Source: Solibacillus sp. FSL H8-0523
GTDB lineage: Bacteria; Bacillota; Bacilli; Bacillales_A; Planococcaceae
Length of the DNA stretch: 64,000 nucleotides
Direction of reading: 5' to 3'
Assembly (NCBI RefSeq): GCF_038051985.1
Contig: NZ_CP150291.1
Coordinates: 496,001 to 560,000 of the forward strand
Shown: positions 20,388 to 28,921 of the stretch, piece after piece
Numbering within the stretch: the stretch's first letter is position 1
How the letters are laid out: every line of letters starts with the position of its first letter
Made by a program: the position numbers and the translations under genes
Notes under the pieces: model-generated
What the model was told of the DNA's origin: nothing
Seen by the model: the letters and a program-made list of their open reading frames with translations, nothing else
Databases searched by the model: none

Positions 20388-21962
20388 TTATGAAGCAATG
20401 AGATTGCTTTTACTAATTTCCTCTTGTAGGGCGCGCAGACGTTTAAATTGCTGCTGCACGGCGTCCATGTAGTTATCGAAATAATCGAGCTTGCCGGCTT
20501 TTTTGGCCGCCGATTTCATCGCACGCCAAATACGTACAGCCTGCTTATAGTTTTGACGTGATTTTTGGTTAATTTCATCCATCGCATAAAAATGATACAG
20601 CGGTAGGGCAACTTCAGGTTCATGGGCAACGACTTCCTTTAAGCCGCTTTGCTCAAGATAAGCAATCGACGTCGGGTACAGCTGATGAAGTGCAATCCAT
20701 TCGCTATAGCGTTGCTCACGCAGTAAATAATCCGAAAACGCCTCGATGCCGTATTTACCAAAGGCCGCGTAAAGCGCTAGCTCTTCGGATTCCGTCAAGG
20801 TAATTTGCTCGTATAGGACATCGAGCTTGCGCGTGTATTTTTGCCGGCGAATCGGTACTAATGTGTCTTGAATATAGCTTTGTAAAAACGGAATCGCCTT
20901 TTTCAAAATAAGCGTCGCCTCGGTTGTATAGCCTTTAGCGAGACTATGCTGGGCGATATCGATAAAGCTTTCTACATTTTTAGGCGACATCTCGTGAATT
21001 GTTCGTTCTAGCGGTGTCATCGCGTGTAATAAAATATAGAATAGTGCTTTTACGACGTGTAAATCGATATCGGTTGTTGCGTTTGCATGTTCAAGTGCTG
21101 TGAGCTCCTTTGTTTGGCGCTTTTGCTCAGTAAATAACTTTGTCCAAAACTGTAGGTACAACGCCAGACGGAAATGCGCGGCCCCTTTTTCTATGAGTAA
21201 AATGTCGTGTGTCATCGTTTGTAGCGCATCGAAAAACGGTTCAGTCGCAAAAAGGCGCGTTGTTTTACTAATGGCATCGATAGAACGTTCGATTCGGCTA
21301 AGGGCATTTTCTAAATAATAGTTGAAATAGTTATTATCCATCGCCATACCTGTTTTTGAGGCATGCTGTAATAAGCGCTGCATAATGGTAATTTCCATAT
21401 ATAAATCAAATAACTGCTGCCACTCCTGCTCAAAAGGACGCTGACGCTGTAATTTCATACGCGCATTTTCAAGGAGTGACGAAATTAAAAAGCTATCGAT
21501 CGGGCGCGGGTCTTTAAACGTATAGTTCAACACCTCATCAGCCATACGCTGCCAGCTCTCCGGGCTACGCTCAGAGGCGAGGGTATGCAGCTGTACCGTT
21601 TTTTTCGCACGCCACTTCGTTAGCCAATCCTGCAGCGAAATAAAATACTGGGATAGCTTAAAAATAACTGCCAGCTGATGACGGCATATCTTTTTTTGTG
21701 GGCACGTACAGCTAATTTGCTGTTGGGTGAAGGAAATCGTCACTTCGGTCGTGCGGACGTCTTGGATTTGGCACACTAATATTTGGTTAAACGCTGAGTA
21801 AGTGCGCAGCTTAATCGCTTGATTACGCACGGAAAACATCGCACGTGTCACAAGCTCGGCATCTTCATTAACGGAAGGGTGGAGCTGCTGCTCAAAGCGT
21901 TGTAATGTTTTTCCTATAAAATCTTGATGTGAATGAGCCACTTCTGAAAAACTAGAACTCAA
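20388..21962 (-). CDS. ywqB: SWIM zinc-finger protein (YwqB)
   Basis: About 524 residues. The SWIM-type zinc finger CTCPQKKICRHQLAVIFKL (CxCx5-6CxH) lies near the N-terminus. The remainder is a helical, tetratricopeptide-like region without recognisable catalytic motifs. YwqB and the YwqA helicase are paired in Bacillales. Start choice: the reading frame could be extended to an ATG at 22001, but that codon lies on top of the TATAAT at 22000-22005. A TTG at 21962, 9 bases after GAGGAGG, is the likelier start (MSSSFSEVAHSHQD). Confidence 0.82.
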   Translation of the reverse strand: MSSSFSEVAHSHQDFIGKTLQRFEQQLHPSVNEDAELVTRAMFSVRNQAIKLRTYSAFNQILVCQIQDVRTTEVTISFTQQQISCTCPQKKICRHQLAVIFKLSQYFISLQDWLTKWRAKKTVQLHTLASERSPESWQRMADEVLNYTFKDPRPIDSFLISSLLENARMKLQRQRPFEQEWQQLFDLYMEITIMQRLLQHASKTGMAMDNNYFNYYLENALSRIERSIDAISKTTRLFATEPFFDALQTMTHDILLIEKGAAHFRLALYLQFWTKLFTEQKRQTKELTALEHANATTDIDLHVVKALFYILLHAMTPLERTIHEMSPKNVESFIDIAQHSLAKGYTTEATLILKKAIPFLQSYIQDTLVPIRRQKYTRKLDVLYEQITLTESEELALYAAFGKYGIEAFSDYLLREQRYSEWIALHQLYPTSIAYLEQSGLKEVVAHEPEVALPLYHFYAMDEINQKSRQNYKQAVRIWRAMKSAAKKAGKLDYFDNYMDAVQQQFKRLRALQEEISKSNLIAS

Positions 21963-21999
21963 AATGGACGCCCTCCTCTCTAAAAAAGTCGTTCCCTCC

Positions 22000-22005
22000 A
22001 TTATA
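22000..22005 (-). promoter_or_regulatory. -10 box for the ywqB-ywqA operon
   Basis: A perfect TATAAT reads on the minus strand (22005 down to 22000). No good -35 is visible at 16-18 bases. Its position argues against translation starting at 22001. Confidence 0.45.
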
Positions 22006-22245
22006 ATATGAATTCAGACAAAACGGGTAATAAGAAGAAACGCGCTACATATTTCATTTCACGTAATTATTGGAAGTTTGAAATGTTGAAAGTATGGGGA
22101 ACATATAGATAAATAGAAAATTTATTAAATTATCACGGTTTATAAGGAATAAAACATTAAATTTAATGAACAGGTAACCTCAAATAGGTATTATGTCTGT
22201 GAATAAATGTTAAAAAGTAGAATGATTTCTAAGGAGGAATTCGAT

Positions 22246-22728
22246 ATGATTCAAGTTCAATTTATGAAACCCTTTTATACAAAATTATCTGGCGAAAAAC
22301 TACGCTTAGTATTTGCTTATCAATATTTTTCAATCACAAAGGACGACGAAATTTTCCATTTCATCCCGATTGAAGGCAAGGAAATGATTGTAGACCTGAA
22401 TACGATGCAGGTCGAAAATTTATCGGAAGTATTCGTCTTCCAGCGTGGTAACCGCTTCGTGCGACTACCACTGTACCAATTACTATTAGTCTCCAATGTG
22501 CATGAGTACTTAATGCCGATTATTGAAAACGTATCTACACATGTGAAGCTACCACAAGCAGAAGCGGTCTATGAATTTGATGCTGAGGTAGAAGGTATCG
22601 TGCGCGTATTAGAAGCAGAAAACTTAGATCGTCTCATTGACGATGCACTCGAGGCTCGTAATGAAGCATTATTCCATGATTTAATGGCAGAGAAGGCAAA
22701 GTTCACCGGGGGCTATGCGGCCTCATGA
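22246..22728 (+). CDS. IDEAL-domain protein
   Basis: 160 residues from ATG 22246, which has AAGGAGGA 7 bases upstream; an in-frame ATG at 22207 lacks one. The C-terminal segment LDRLIDDALEARNEALFHDLMAE (about 127-149; key residues I131 D132 A134 L135 R138 F143 L146) fits the IDEAL domain (IDxALxxRDxxxFxxL) found in small Bacillus proteins such as YpiB. The N-terminal 100 residues resemble no family I know. Function unknown. It is monocistronic, with its own terminator. Confidence 0.72.
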   Translation: MIQVQFMKPFYTKLSGEKLRLVFAYQYFSITKDDEIFHFIPIEGKEMIVDLNTMQVENLSEVFVFQRGNRFVRLPLYQLLLVSNVHEYLMPIIENVSTHVKLPQAEAVYEFDAEVEGIVRVLEAENLDRLIDDALEARNEALFHDLMAEKAKFTGGYAAS

Positions 22729-22749
22729 TTATCAAAAAAAAGAATTAGC

Positions 22750-22786
22750 TACCACTGACGCAACACTGCGCCAGTGGTATTTTTTT
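22750..22786 (+). terminator. Terminator of the IDEAL-domain gene
   Basis: TACCACTG (22750-22757) pairs with CAGTGGTA (22772-22779), with an inner GCGC-type extension, followed by seven Ts. Confidence 0.88.
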
Positions 22787-22787
22787 C

Positions 22788-22825
22788 AAAAAAACAGAGG
22801 CACCTCGTAATCGAAGTACCTCTGT
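22788..22825 (-). terminator. Terminator of the tagA-csaB operon
   Basis: ACAGAGG (22794-22800) pairs with CCTCTGT (22819-22825), with an inner AC/GT pair. The A-run 22788-22794 supplies a T-tract on the minus strand, 14 bases past the csaB stop. Confidence 0.8.
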
Positions 22826-22838
22826 TATGAACATAAAA

Positions 22839-23918
22839 TTATTTACCGTTAAATAGATCCAATGCTAATTGCGCAGTATGCTGAGCCTGTTCGTGAAGCA
22901 CTGTAATTTGGTCACGGAGCGCGGCTTCAATCGATTCACGCGCTTGTAACATCGTTTGTGCTTGTTCAAACAGTTGTTTCCCATCCCAATCATCGCGTTC
23001 AACATGACCGATGTTTGGCTGATTGGCAATTGCTGCAAAGGCATCGATTTTTGGATCGTACGAAATGGCGATGAACGGTGTCGTTTGAATCGCTGCAAAA
23101 ATTAATGAATGCAGGCGCATACCAATTAGTAAGTCAGCCTGACCAATAATCGCAATTTTTTCTTCAATCGTTAAATTACCAGGAGCCACTAATGTTTTTT
23201 CTGGTACCATTTGTGCCATTTGGAACGAAGCTTTTTCATCGTGCTCATCATGCATGGGGATGAACACAATTTGATGACCAGCTTGTGCCAGTCGCGATAA
23301 GCTATCCGCAATTTTTTGCTTGAAATCAACTTCAGAAGGCCAGTCGCGCACACTTACTGCGACGAAGCCTGCTTCAAATGCTTGATAGTCCAGCCAACTA
23401 CTACGAAAATCAGTTGGATTTAAGCCGATTACTGGATCAGGTACAATCGACATCGGCTTTTTCACGCCGATATCGACAAGTAACTGTCGAGATGCCTCAT
23501 CACGTAGCGTAATTTGGTCCACTTTATTTAACGTTTTTCGTGTAATCATTTGGCTAATTGAATGATTGATTGGTCCCATACCTTGTGCATAAACGAACAC
23601 CGGCTTTTTATGGTACTTTGCCAGATACATAATTGCACAATAGTACGGGATCGTTTTCATACCAGTTTGGTCTTGTAGTAAACTACCCCCACCACTAATT
23701 AAGCCATCTGCGCGTTTCAGTATGCTAGAAATTTCTTTTAGCTTCCAACGATTTATGGCCTTTACACCGTAAGTTGAAGACGTATGTGCTGGATTATTCG
23801 AAAGCACGGTTAGTTCAACTTCGGGCTGTAGCTTGCGTAATGACGTAATCATTGAAAGTAAAATCGCTTCATCGCCTACGTTGTCAAAGCCAAAATAACC
23901 TGAAAGAACGATATGCAT
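22839..23918 (-). CDS. csaB: Polysaccharide pyruvyl transferase CsaB
   Basis: Adds the pyruvate ketal to the secondary cell wall polymer, creating the ligand for SLH domains. About 359 residues beginning MHIVLSGYFGFDNVGDEA, with the GT-B-like pyruvyltransferase landmarks GFDNVGDEAIL, SGGGSLLQDQTG, VYAQGMGPI and GMRLHSLIFAA. The start is ATG 23918, 5 bases after GAGGTGG; a GTG at 23927 lies within that site. The A of its ATG is the last base of the upstream TAA stop, so the two genes are coupled. In B. anthracis csaAB sits next to the S-layer genes sap and eag, and the same logic holds here. Confidence 0.95.
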   Translation of the reverse strand: MHIVLSGYFGFDNVGDEAILLSMITSLRKLQPEVELTVLSNNPAHTSSTYGVKAINRWKLKEISSILKRADGLISGGGSLLQDQTGMKTIPYYCAIMYLAKYHKKPVFVYAQGMGPINHSISQMITRKTLNKVDQITLRDEASRQLLVDIGVKKPMSIVPDPVIGLNPTDFRSSWLDYQAFEAGFVAVSVRDWPSEVDFKQKIADSLSRLAQAGHQIVFIPMHDEHDEKASFQMAQMVPEKTLVAPGNLTIEEKIAIIGQADLLIGMRLHSLIFAAIQTTPFIAISYDPKIDAFAAIANQPNIGHVERDDWDGKQLFEQAQTMLQARESIEAALRDQITVLHEQAQHTAQLALDLFNGK

Positions 23919-26900
23919 TACGACCACCTCGCGATTGCTTTTTTCACTAATTTCGCTAGCACGTTATAAATCCCAATAAATACGACACCAACAACGAAGC
24001 CGAAAACGATACTATAGAATGTACGAAGTAACGATACGTCTAATGTAATGTGTAAGTGTGTAAAGGTATTCATAATCGATAGGAATCCAATAACCGCTGG
24101 AATGAGTAAAATGCTACCGATTTTTTTGTTAATACCCATGACATAAAGGGCTAATACGAACATCGGGAAACCAATTAAAACTTCCTTCGTACGTGGACGC
24201 GCATATAATACATCCTCAAGCCACTGACGAATCGATAGCTCTAAGGCGCTCGCTGTACCGCCATTACCAGTACGCGTAATGTAGAACACACCGACAGCAG
24301 CGATCACAACAACAACGATTAAATGCCAGTAGCGCACTTCTGTATTTACAAGCTTCACGCTACGAGTTAGCGAATGCTTATAGCCATTTTCGAAAATTTT
24401 ATAAATTTGCATGATGACAAGTAAAATGACACCGGCAATTGGCACAATATATACAAGTTTAACACCGCGGAACACTTCGATACCTGTAATGAAGTGGTTT
24501 CCGTTTAGTAAACCAACAACAATGGCAATACCAAGCACACTAATGCCGACTGCTTTTGCATATTGAACAAAGATTTTTCCGAGATTACGTGAACCTGTTG
24601 CTGTCGACATGACCGCATAAATCGGTGTTAAGACAGCGATTAGTAACGCAAACGTTTGAATAAATACAAGACGGTCTAATAAGAAATAGGCCGCAGCTAG
24701 TAAGGCCATACCACCTGTCGCAACAATACGTAGCCAATGACAGCGTAACCAGCTAAACATCATGTAAGTAAATAAAATACCTGCAAGGAAAATAAGTGCC
24801 GTTGACCAAGAAGGTACACTGATTTTCTCAAATGTTTTAGACTGACCTAAGTCAAATGATGAAGGAACAGCTGTTTGAATTTCATTTAAATAGGTTGTTG
24901 CTAATTCTAGATTTTCTTCAACATCACCTGTAGTTTTTACATGGTAGAAAATCGCTTTAATGTTACGCTCTTTCACCGCACGAACTGTACGTTCCACCAT
25001 TTTTTGCTTCGTTAGTGTAAATTCACGGTTAATGTCCATACTATGAAGACGCACGATATTGTAATTTGTTTGACGGGCAATGGTTTGCTCACCTTTTAAC
25101 CCGCTACCTTCAATGAAATAGAAGAAATAGCCGGCTTCTTCTAACTTGTTGATGAATTTTGGCTGAGCAGTTTGGCCAAAACCAAGCGATTCCATACCCA
25201 TACCTAGTAAACCAGCAGTATTCTCAGTTTTCATATCCACTAATTGTGTGACGATTTTGCCGTTTACTTCTTCTGTTTCGGCATTTGTTACGCGGAAGAC
25301 ATGCATGAAATCATGTTTTTCGATTGTTTCAAGAGCTACTGTGTCGTAGCCAATCGGTGTTGTTAGCTCATAAAACTCATCTGATTTTGGTAAGAAGTAA
25401 AATGGCTCTTCGCCAACCACGACTTCTTCAACATCGATTGTTTCTGTAATTAGTTGTTGATAGGCTTCGTTTTCTGGAATAGAAATGTAGTAGCCACGTT
25501 TTGTTACATCGACGTCTTCACGATAAGGCGTGAAGCGTAACGTTGAGGCTAACTCGCTTTCCTCAAAATAAGAGATAATGTTTTGTGATTTTAAATCGCG
25601 TAGGCTTAAAGGGCTTAAGCTAACAGTCGTTAAGCCGGCATCCTTTAGCTGAGTTAAAATTTCATCGACCGAGTATTCGCTTTCAATCGATAAGGTTAAA
25701 ACTTCCTCATACGGAATAATGACTTCGTAGTTGTGATTCGTTTGTTCAACGTTCCAACGGTTAATTAAGCCAATGGAGCCAGCCAGTAGTAGTATTGTGA
25801 TGACGGCCCAAAGCCATGTACGTTTATTTTTCATAGAAGTGTTGTTGCTCCTTTCGCTTTGTTTCGGTTGTTGTGTAACCTTTATTTTTTTCCCGATGAC
25901 AGGAATCCGTTTTAAATCATCCGGGTGAATGGCGCGTAAAACCCATAGTAAGGCAAAGTACACGACTGCACCAACTGCGATACCAAGGAATACATAGCCT
26001 AGCGCAAGTAAACGCCCCCAATTTTCCACATCTAACCACAATGTAGGCAATCCGACAACAACCGCCATTACAATAGAAGAAACTACTATTTTTAATGTGG
26101 TTGCATTCCATGCAGAGAAGCGGATTTTACGTAAAATAAATATTGTGTTTAGGATAAAGACAACGGCATAAACAATTAATGTCGACCAGGCAGCACCGTC
26201 CAGACCGAACTGCTGGATCAGGATAATGTTTAACACAATTTTTAAGCCAACACCTGCAATGATGAGATAGGCCGCAAATTTGGCAAAATTCATGCCCTGC
26301 AAAATTCCTGTGCTGACAAGTGTTAACGATGTAAACACCGCACTTGCATTAATAATCGCAAGCATGGAGCTTCCTTCAACGTTTGTGTACAGCGCTAGGT
26401 TTAATGGCAGTGTTAATGCAAGTAGCCCCATTGCAGCTGGCCACGTAATTAAATGTGTCATACGGTATGTTTGCTCAATAACAGAGCGTGTCCCATCGAC
26501 GTCCTTTTGTGCGAGCTTTTTCGTAATTAATGGGACAAGTGGCAAGATAATCGATGAGGCAAATACCGTAGTAATTTGCACGAGCGTTACCCCGCGACCA
26601 TACAAGCCGTATAAGTAGTTAATTTCTTGTTGCGCTGTCACTCCGAGTTGCTTTAATGAATACGTTACAGTGAACGAATCAACAAAGTTGAATAATGCCA
26701 TCGTAACCGAACCAATCGCAATCGGAATGGATATTTTTAAAATCGTGCCACTCCATGTTGAGAAGTCACGAGACGTATAGTTTTCGCCTGATTGTACCTT
26801 CAACGAAGAGCGCTGATATTTTAAACGTAAGTATATTAATGAAGCAAGTGCCCCTAAAACCGAGCCAATCATGACCCCACCGGCTACGATTTCTGTTGAT

Positions 26901-27436
26901 AACTCCATTTTTACAAGTACATAGGCTGCCACAATAATCAAGACAGCGCGGATTAGTTGCTCGAGTACTTGCGACACAGCAGTAGGGCGCATGTCATCGT
27001 AGCCCTGGAAGAACCCGCGATATACCGCCATATACGGAGCAACAAGTAATGTTAGTGCTACGATAATGAGGGCAAAGCGTGTCGACGGTCCACCGAGCAT
27101 GTCTGCGAGTACGTGCGAGAAGCTAAAGATAATCGTAAAGCTAAAAATCCCAAAGCAAATTGCAAGGATACTGGCAGTTAGGTAAATCTTCTTTACCTGA
27201 CCCGATTCGTTGCGGGTATTTGCTTCAGCAATTAGCTTGGATATCGCTAGTGGAATACCAGCAACCGATAAATAGAGCGCTACCATATAAACAGGGTAGA
27301 CGAGACTGAAAATCCCAAGTACTTCATCGCCCGCAATATTTTGAAGCGGCACACGGAAAATACTACCTAAGATTTTAGAAAGCAGGGTGGCAATCGTTAA
27401 AATGAGCGTGCTTTTCACTAATGTGGACTGACTCAT
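23918..27436 (-). CDS. Fused SCWP flippase-like protein and DUF5693 membrane protein
   Basis: 1172 residues made of two recognisable parts. Residues 1 to about 525 form a polysaccharide transporter of the MurJ/SpoVB (MVF/MATE-like) type with about 14 membrane helices (opening LVKSTLILTIATLLSKILGSIFRVPLQ). This corresponds to CsaA, which is thought to move the lipid-linked SCWP precursor. After a polar linker, residues about 535-1172 start again with MKNKRTWLWAVITILLLAGSIG, then an extracytoplasmic domain (about 560-840) and eight or so further helices: the DUF5693 family. Other Bacillales carry these as separate adjacent genes, as I recall. The gene overlaps tagA (ATGA) and csaB (TAATG). Calling the first half csaA is by context. 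Confidence 0.85.
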   Translation of the reverse strand: MSQSTLVKSTLILTIATLLSKILGSIFRVPLQNIAGDEVLGIFSLVYPVYMVALYLSVAGIPLAISKLIAEANTRNESGQVKKIYLTASILAICFGIFSFTIIFSFSHVLADMLGGPSTRFALIIVALTLLVAPYMAVYRGFFQGYDDMRPTAVSQVLEQLIRAVLIIVAAYVLVKMELSTEIVAGGVMIGSVLGALASLIYLRLKYQRSSLKVQSGENYTSRDFSTWSGTILKISIPIAIGSVTMALFNFVDSFTVTYSLKQLGVTAQQEINYLYGLYGRGVTLVQITTVFASSIILPLVPLITKKLAQKDVDGTRSVIEQTYRMTHLITWPAAMGLLALTLPLNLALYTNVEGSSMLAIINASAVFTSLTLVSTGILQGMNFAKFAAYLIIAGVGLKIVLNIILIQQFGLDGAAWSTLIVYAVVFILNTIFILRKIRFSAWNATTLKIVVSSIVMAVVVGLPTLWLDVENWGRLLALGYVFLGIAVGAVVYFALLWVLRAIHPDDLKRIPVIGKKIKVTQQPKQSERSNNTSMKNKRTWLWAVITILLLAGSIGLINRWNVEQTNHNYEVIIPYEEVLTLSIESEYSVDEILTQLKDAGLTTVSLSPLSLRDLKSQNIISYFEESELASTLRFTPYREDVDVTKRGYYISIPENEAYQQLITETIDVEEVVVGEEPFYFLPKSDEFYELTTPIGYDTVALETIEKHDFMHVFRVTNAETEEVNGKIVTQLVDMKTENTAGLLGMGMESLGFGQTAQPKFINKLEEAGYFFYFIEGSGLKGEQTIARQTNYNIVRLHSMDINREFTLTKQKMVERTVRAVKERNIKAIFYHVKTTGDVEENLELATTYLNEIQTAVPSSFDLGQSKTFEKISVPSWSTALIFLAGILFTYMMFSWLRCHWLRIVATGGMALLAAAYFLLDRLVFIQTFALLIAVLTPIYAVMSTATGSRNLGKIFVQYAKAVGISVLGIAIVVGLLNGNHFITGIEVFRGVKLVYIVPIAGVILLVIMQIYKIFENGYKHSLTRSVKLVNTEVRYWHLIVVVVIAAVGVFYITRTGNGGTASALELSIRQWLEDVLYARPRTKEVLIGFPMFVLALYVMGINKKIGSILLIPAVIGFLSIMNTFTHLHITLDVSLLRTFYSIVFGFVVGVVFIGIYNVLAKLVKKAIARWS

Positions 27437-28173
27437 TTTTTGTTACCTTGGCCTTTTAATTTCATACCGAATACTTTTAAGGCGAATTGCGGTAGCACCA
27501 GCATGCGTTTCCAGCGGCTAGGCTGCTTTGCTAAACGGTAAAGCCATTCCACATTTAGCTTTTGCCAAATTTCCGGTGCGCGCTGTACGGTACCAGCAAT
27601 CACGTCAAACGAACCCCCAATGCCCATAAAGACACCATGTGAAAACTTGTCCTTGTTTTCGAAAATCCATTTTTCCTGGCGTGGTACACCAAGCGCAACG
27701 AAGATGAAGTCCGGCTCAAGCGCGGCTGCCTCTTCGGCAATCGTATTATTGTTCCAATCAAAGAACCCATCATGATAGCCAACGATCTCAACATTTGGAT
27801 AATCACGGTGAATGTTTGCTACGGTTTTTTCGATGGTTTCTTTCGCAGCGCCTAGTAAATAGATTTTAAAGCGTTTTTGCTGGCCGTTTTCTAATAACCC
27901 GATCATTGTGTCATAGCCTGTTACGCGGCCTGGTAAATCTTTACCTAAAATGGAAGCAGCTTTTACAACCCCAATACCATCTGCGCATATATACGTTGCT
28001 TCCTTAATATACTGTTTAAGTGTGGCATCCTCCGTAGAACGCATAACGATTTCAGGATTCGCTGTTATTACAAATGTCTTTTCCTTTTGCTCAGCGCGCG
28101 TAGTCAATAACTCAATAAAGTGCTGCTGATCTATATGTAAAAAAGGAACATCCATAACGTTTACATGTTTCAT
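27433..28173 (-). CDS. tagA: WecG/TagA/CpsF family glycosyltransferase
   Basis: 246 residues. Enzymes of this family transfer N-acetylmannosamine (or a related sugar) to undecaprenyl-PP-GlcNAc, the linkage step of wall teichoic acid and of many secondary cell wall polymers, at the cytoplasmic membrane face. The family signatures are present: TANPEIVMRSTED, CADGIGVVKAA, LPGRVTGYD, FVALGVPRQEKW, GIGGSFDVIAGTVQRAPE, and the basic C-terminal WLYRLAKQPSRWKRM. It is the first gene of the three-gene SCWP operon, and its TGA overlaps the next ATG. Which polymer it serves is inferred from the csaB neighbour. Confidence 0.9.
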   Translation of the reverse strand: MKHVNVMDVPFLHIDQQHFIELLTTRAEQKEKTFVITANPEIVMRSTEDATLKQYIKEATYICADGIGVVKAASILGKDLPGRVTGYDTMIGLLENGQQKRFKIYLLGAAKETIEKTVANIHRDYPNVEIVGYHDGFFDWNNNTIAEEAAALEPDFIFVALGVPRQEKWIFENKDKFSHGVFMGIGGSFDVIAGTVQRAPEIWQKLNVEWLYRLAKQPSRWKRMLVLPQFALKVFGMKLKGQGNKK

Positions 28174-28726
28174 AATTTTGACAACCTTTCATATTTAAAT
28201 GCATTTTACTGCCCTTTATCATACCACAAATACTACATGGAAAAAATATTTCCCTGTGGAATTGAAAAGAGGGTTAAACATTTGACGTTGGGGAAGAGGA
28301 ATAGTTCGATAAGGTGAATTAATATGGAAAATTACTGAAAAATAGCTATTTGCAAACAAAATAAACATTACAATTGCATTACAAATTTAAAACTTATATT
28401 ACTTAAAATAACAGTAATTTAAGGCGGTGAAGTAAAATAATTTGGGTTATTACCTAATAAAGTTATTATTTGGATGTAAAGAATGCTCTGAATAATGAAA
28501 TTTCATTTATCGAAAAATGATATTTTTTTGACTTTAAATGGCTTTTATACAGCTAAATGGTTGAAAAAAGTAACTTAAAACCTAGTAATATGTAAAATCA
28601 TAATGCACAAATAGCGCACATACTATATAATGAGTAAGACATATGCCATTATTAGGATTTAAAGGATAAATTGATATGTTTCGTTTTTTTCGTAATGTGG
28701 AAATGTGAAAGAGTTCTAATCTATCC
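28174..28726. other. Divergent intergenic region between the SCWP operon and slp1
   Basis: About 550 very AT-rich bases with no gene. On the minus side it holds an extended -10 for tagA (28218-28226). A lone TATAAT at 28626-28631 on the plus strand lacks a good -35. A small TCATTT/AAATGA hairpin followed by Ts lies near 28503-28528. A long AT-rich upstream stretch is common before S-layer genes. I see no other clear signal. Confidence 0.6.
28218..28226 (-). promoter_or_regulatory. Extended -10 promoter of the tagA-csaB operon
   Basis: The minus strand reads TGGTATGAT, a perfect TGn extension plus a TATGAT -10, 45 bases before the tagA start. The -35 is not evident, which extended -10 promoters tolerate. 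Confidence 0.5.
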
Positions 28727-28755
28727 TTGTCTTCTAGAAAAATAGATGGTATATT
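28727..28755 (+). promoter_or_regulatory. Promoter of S-layer gene 1
   Basis: TTGTCT (28727-28732), 17-base spacer, TATATT (28750-28755), preceded by TGG at 28747-28749, i.e. an extended -10. It lies 172 bases before the start codon, giving a leader of about 160 bases, almost the same geometry as at the second S-layer gene (51191-51219). Confidence 0.55.
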
Positions 28756-28921
28756 ATTGAAGTAATTAAATGTGTTAAATTGATACTGTTATCCCAATTT
28801 ATTCACATTTACTAAAAAAATCCTTTATCCAATTGTTTTAAGTAGCTATGGTGAATTGGTACATAAACCTGTATCGGCTCTTCGAAACTGGATAAACGGA
28901 AAATTTAGGAGGAAAAATTTA

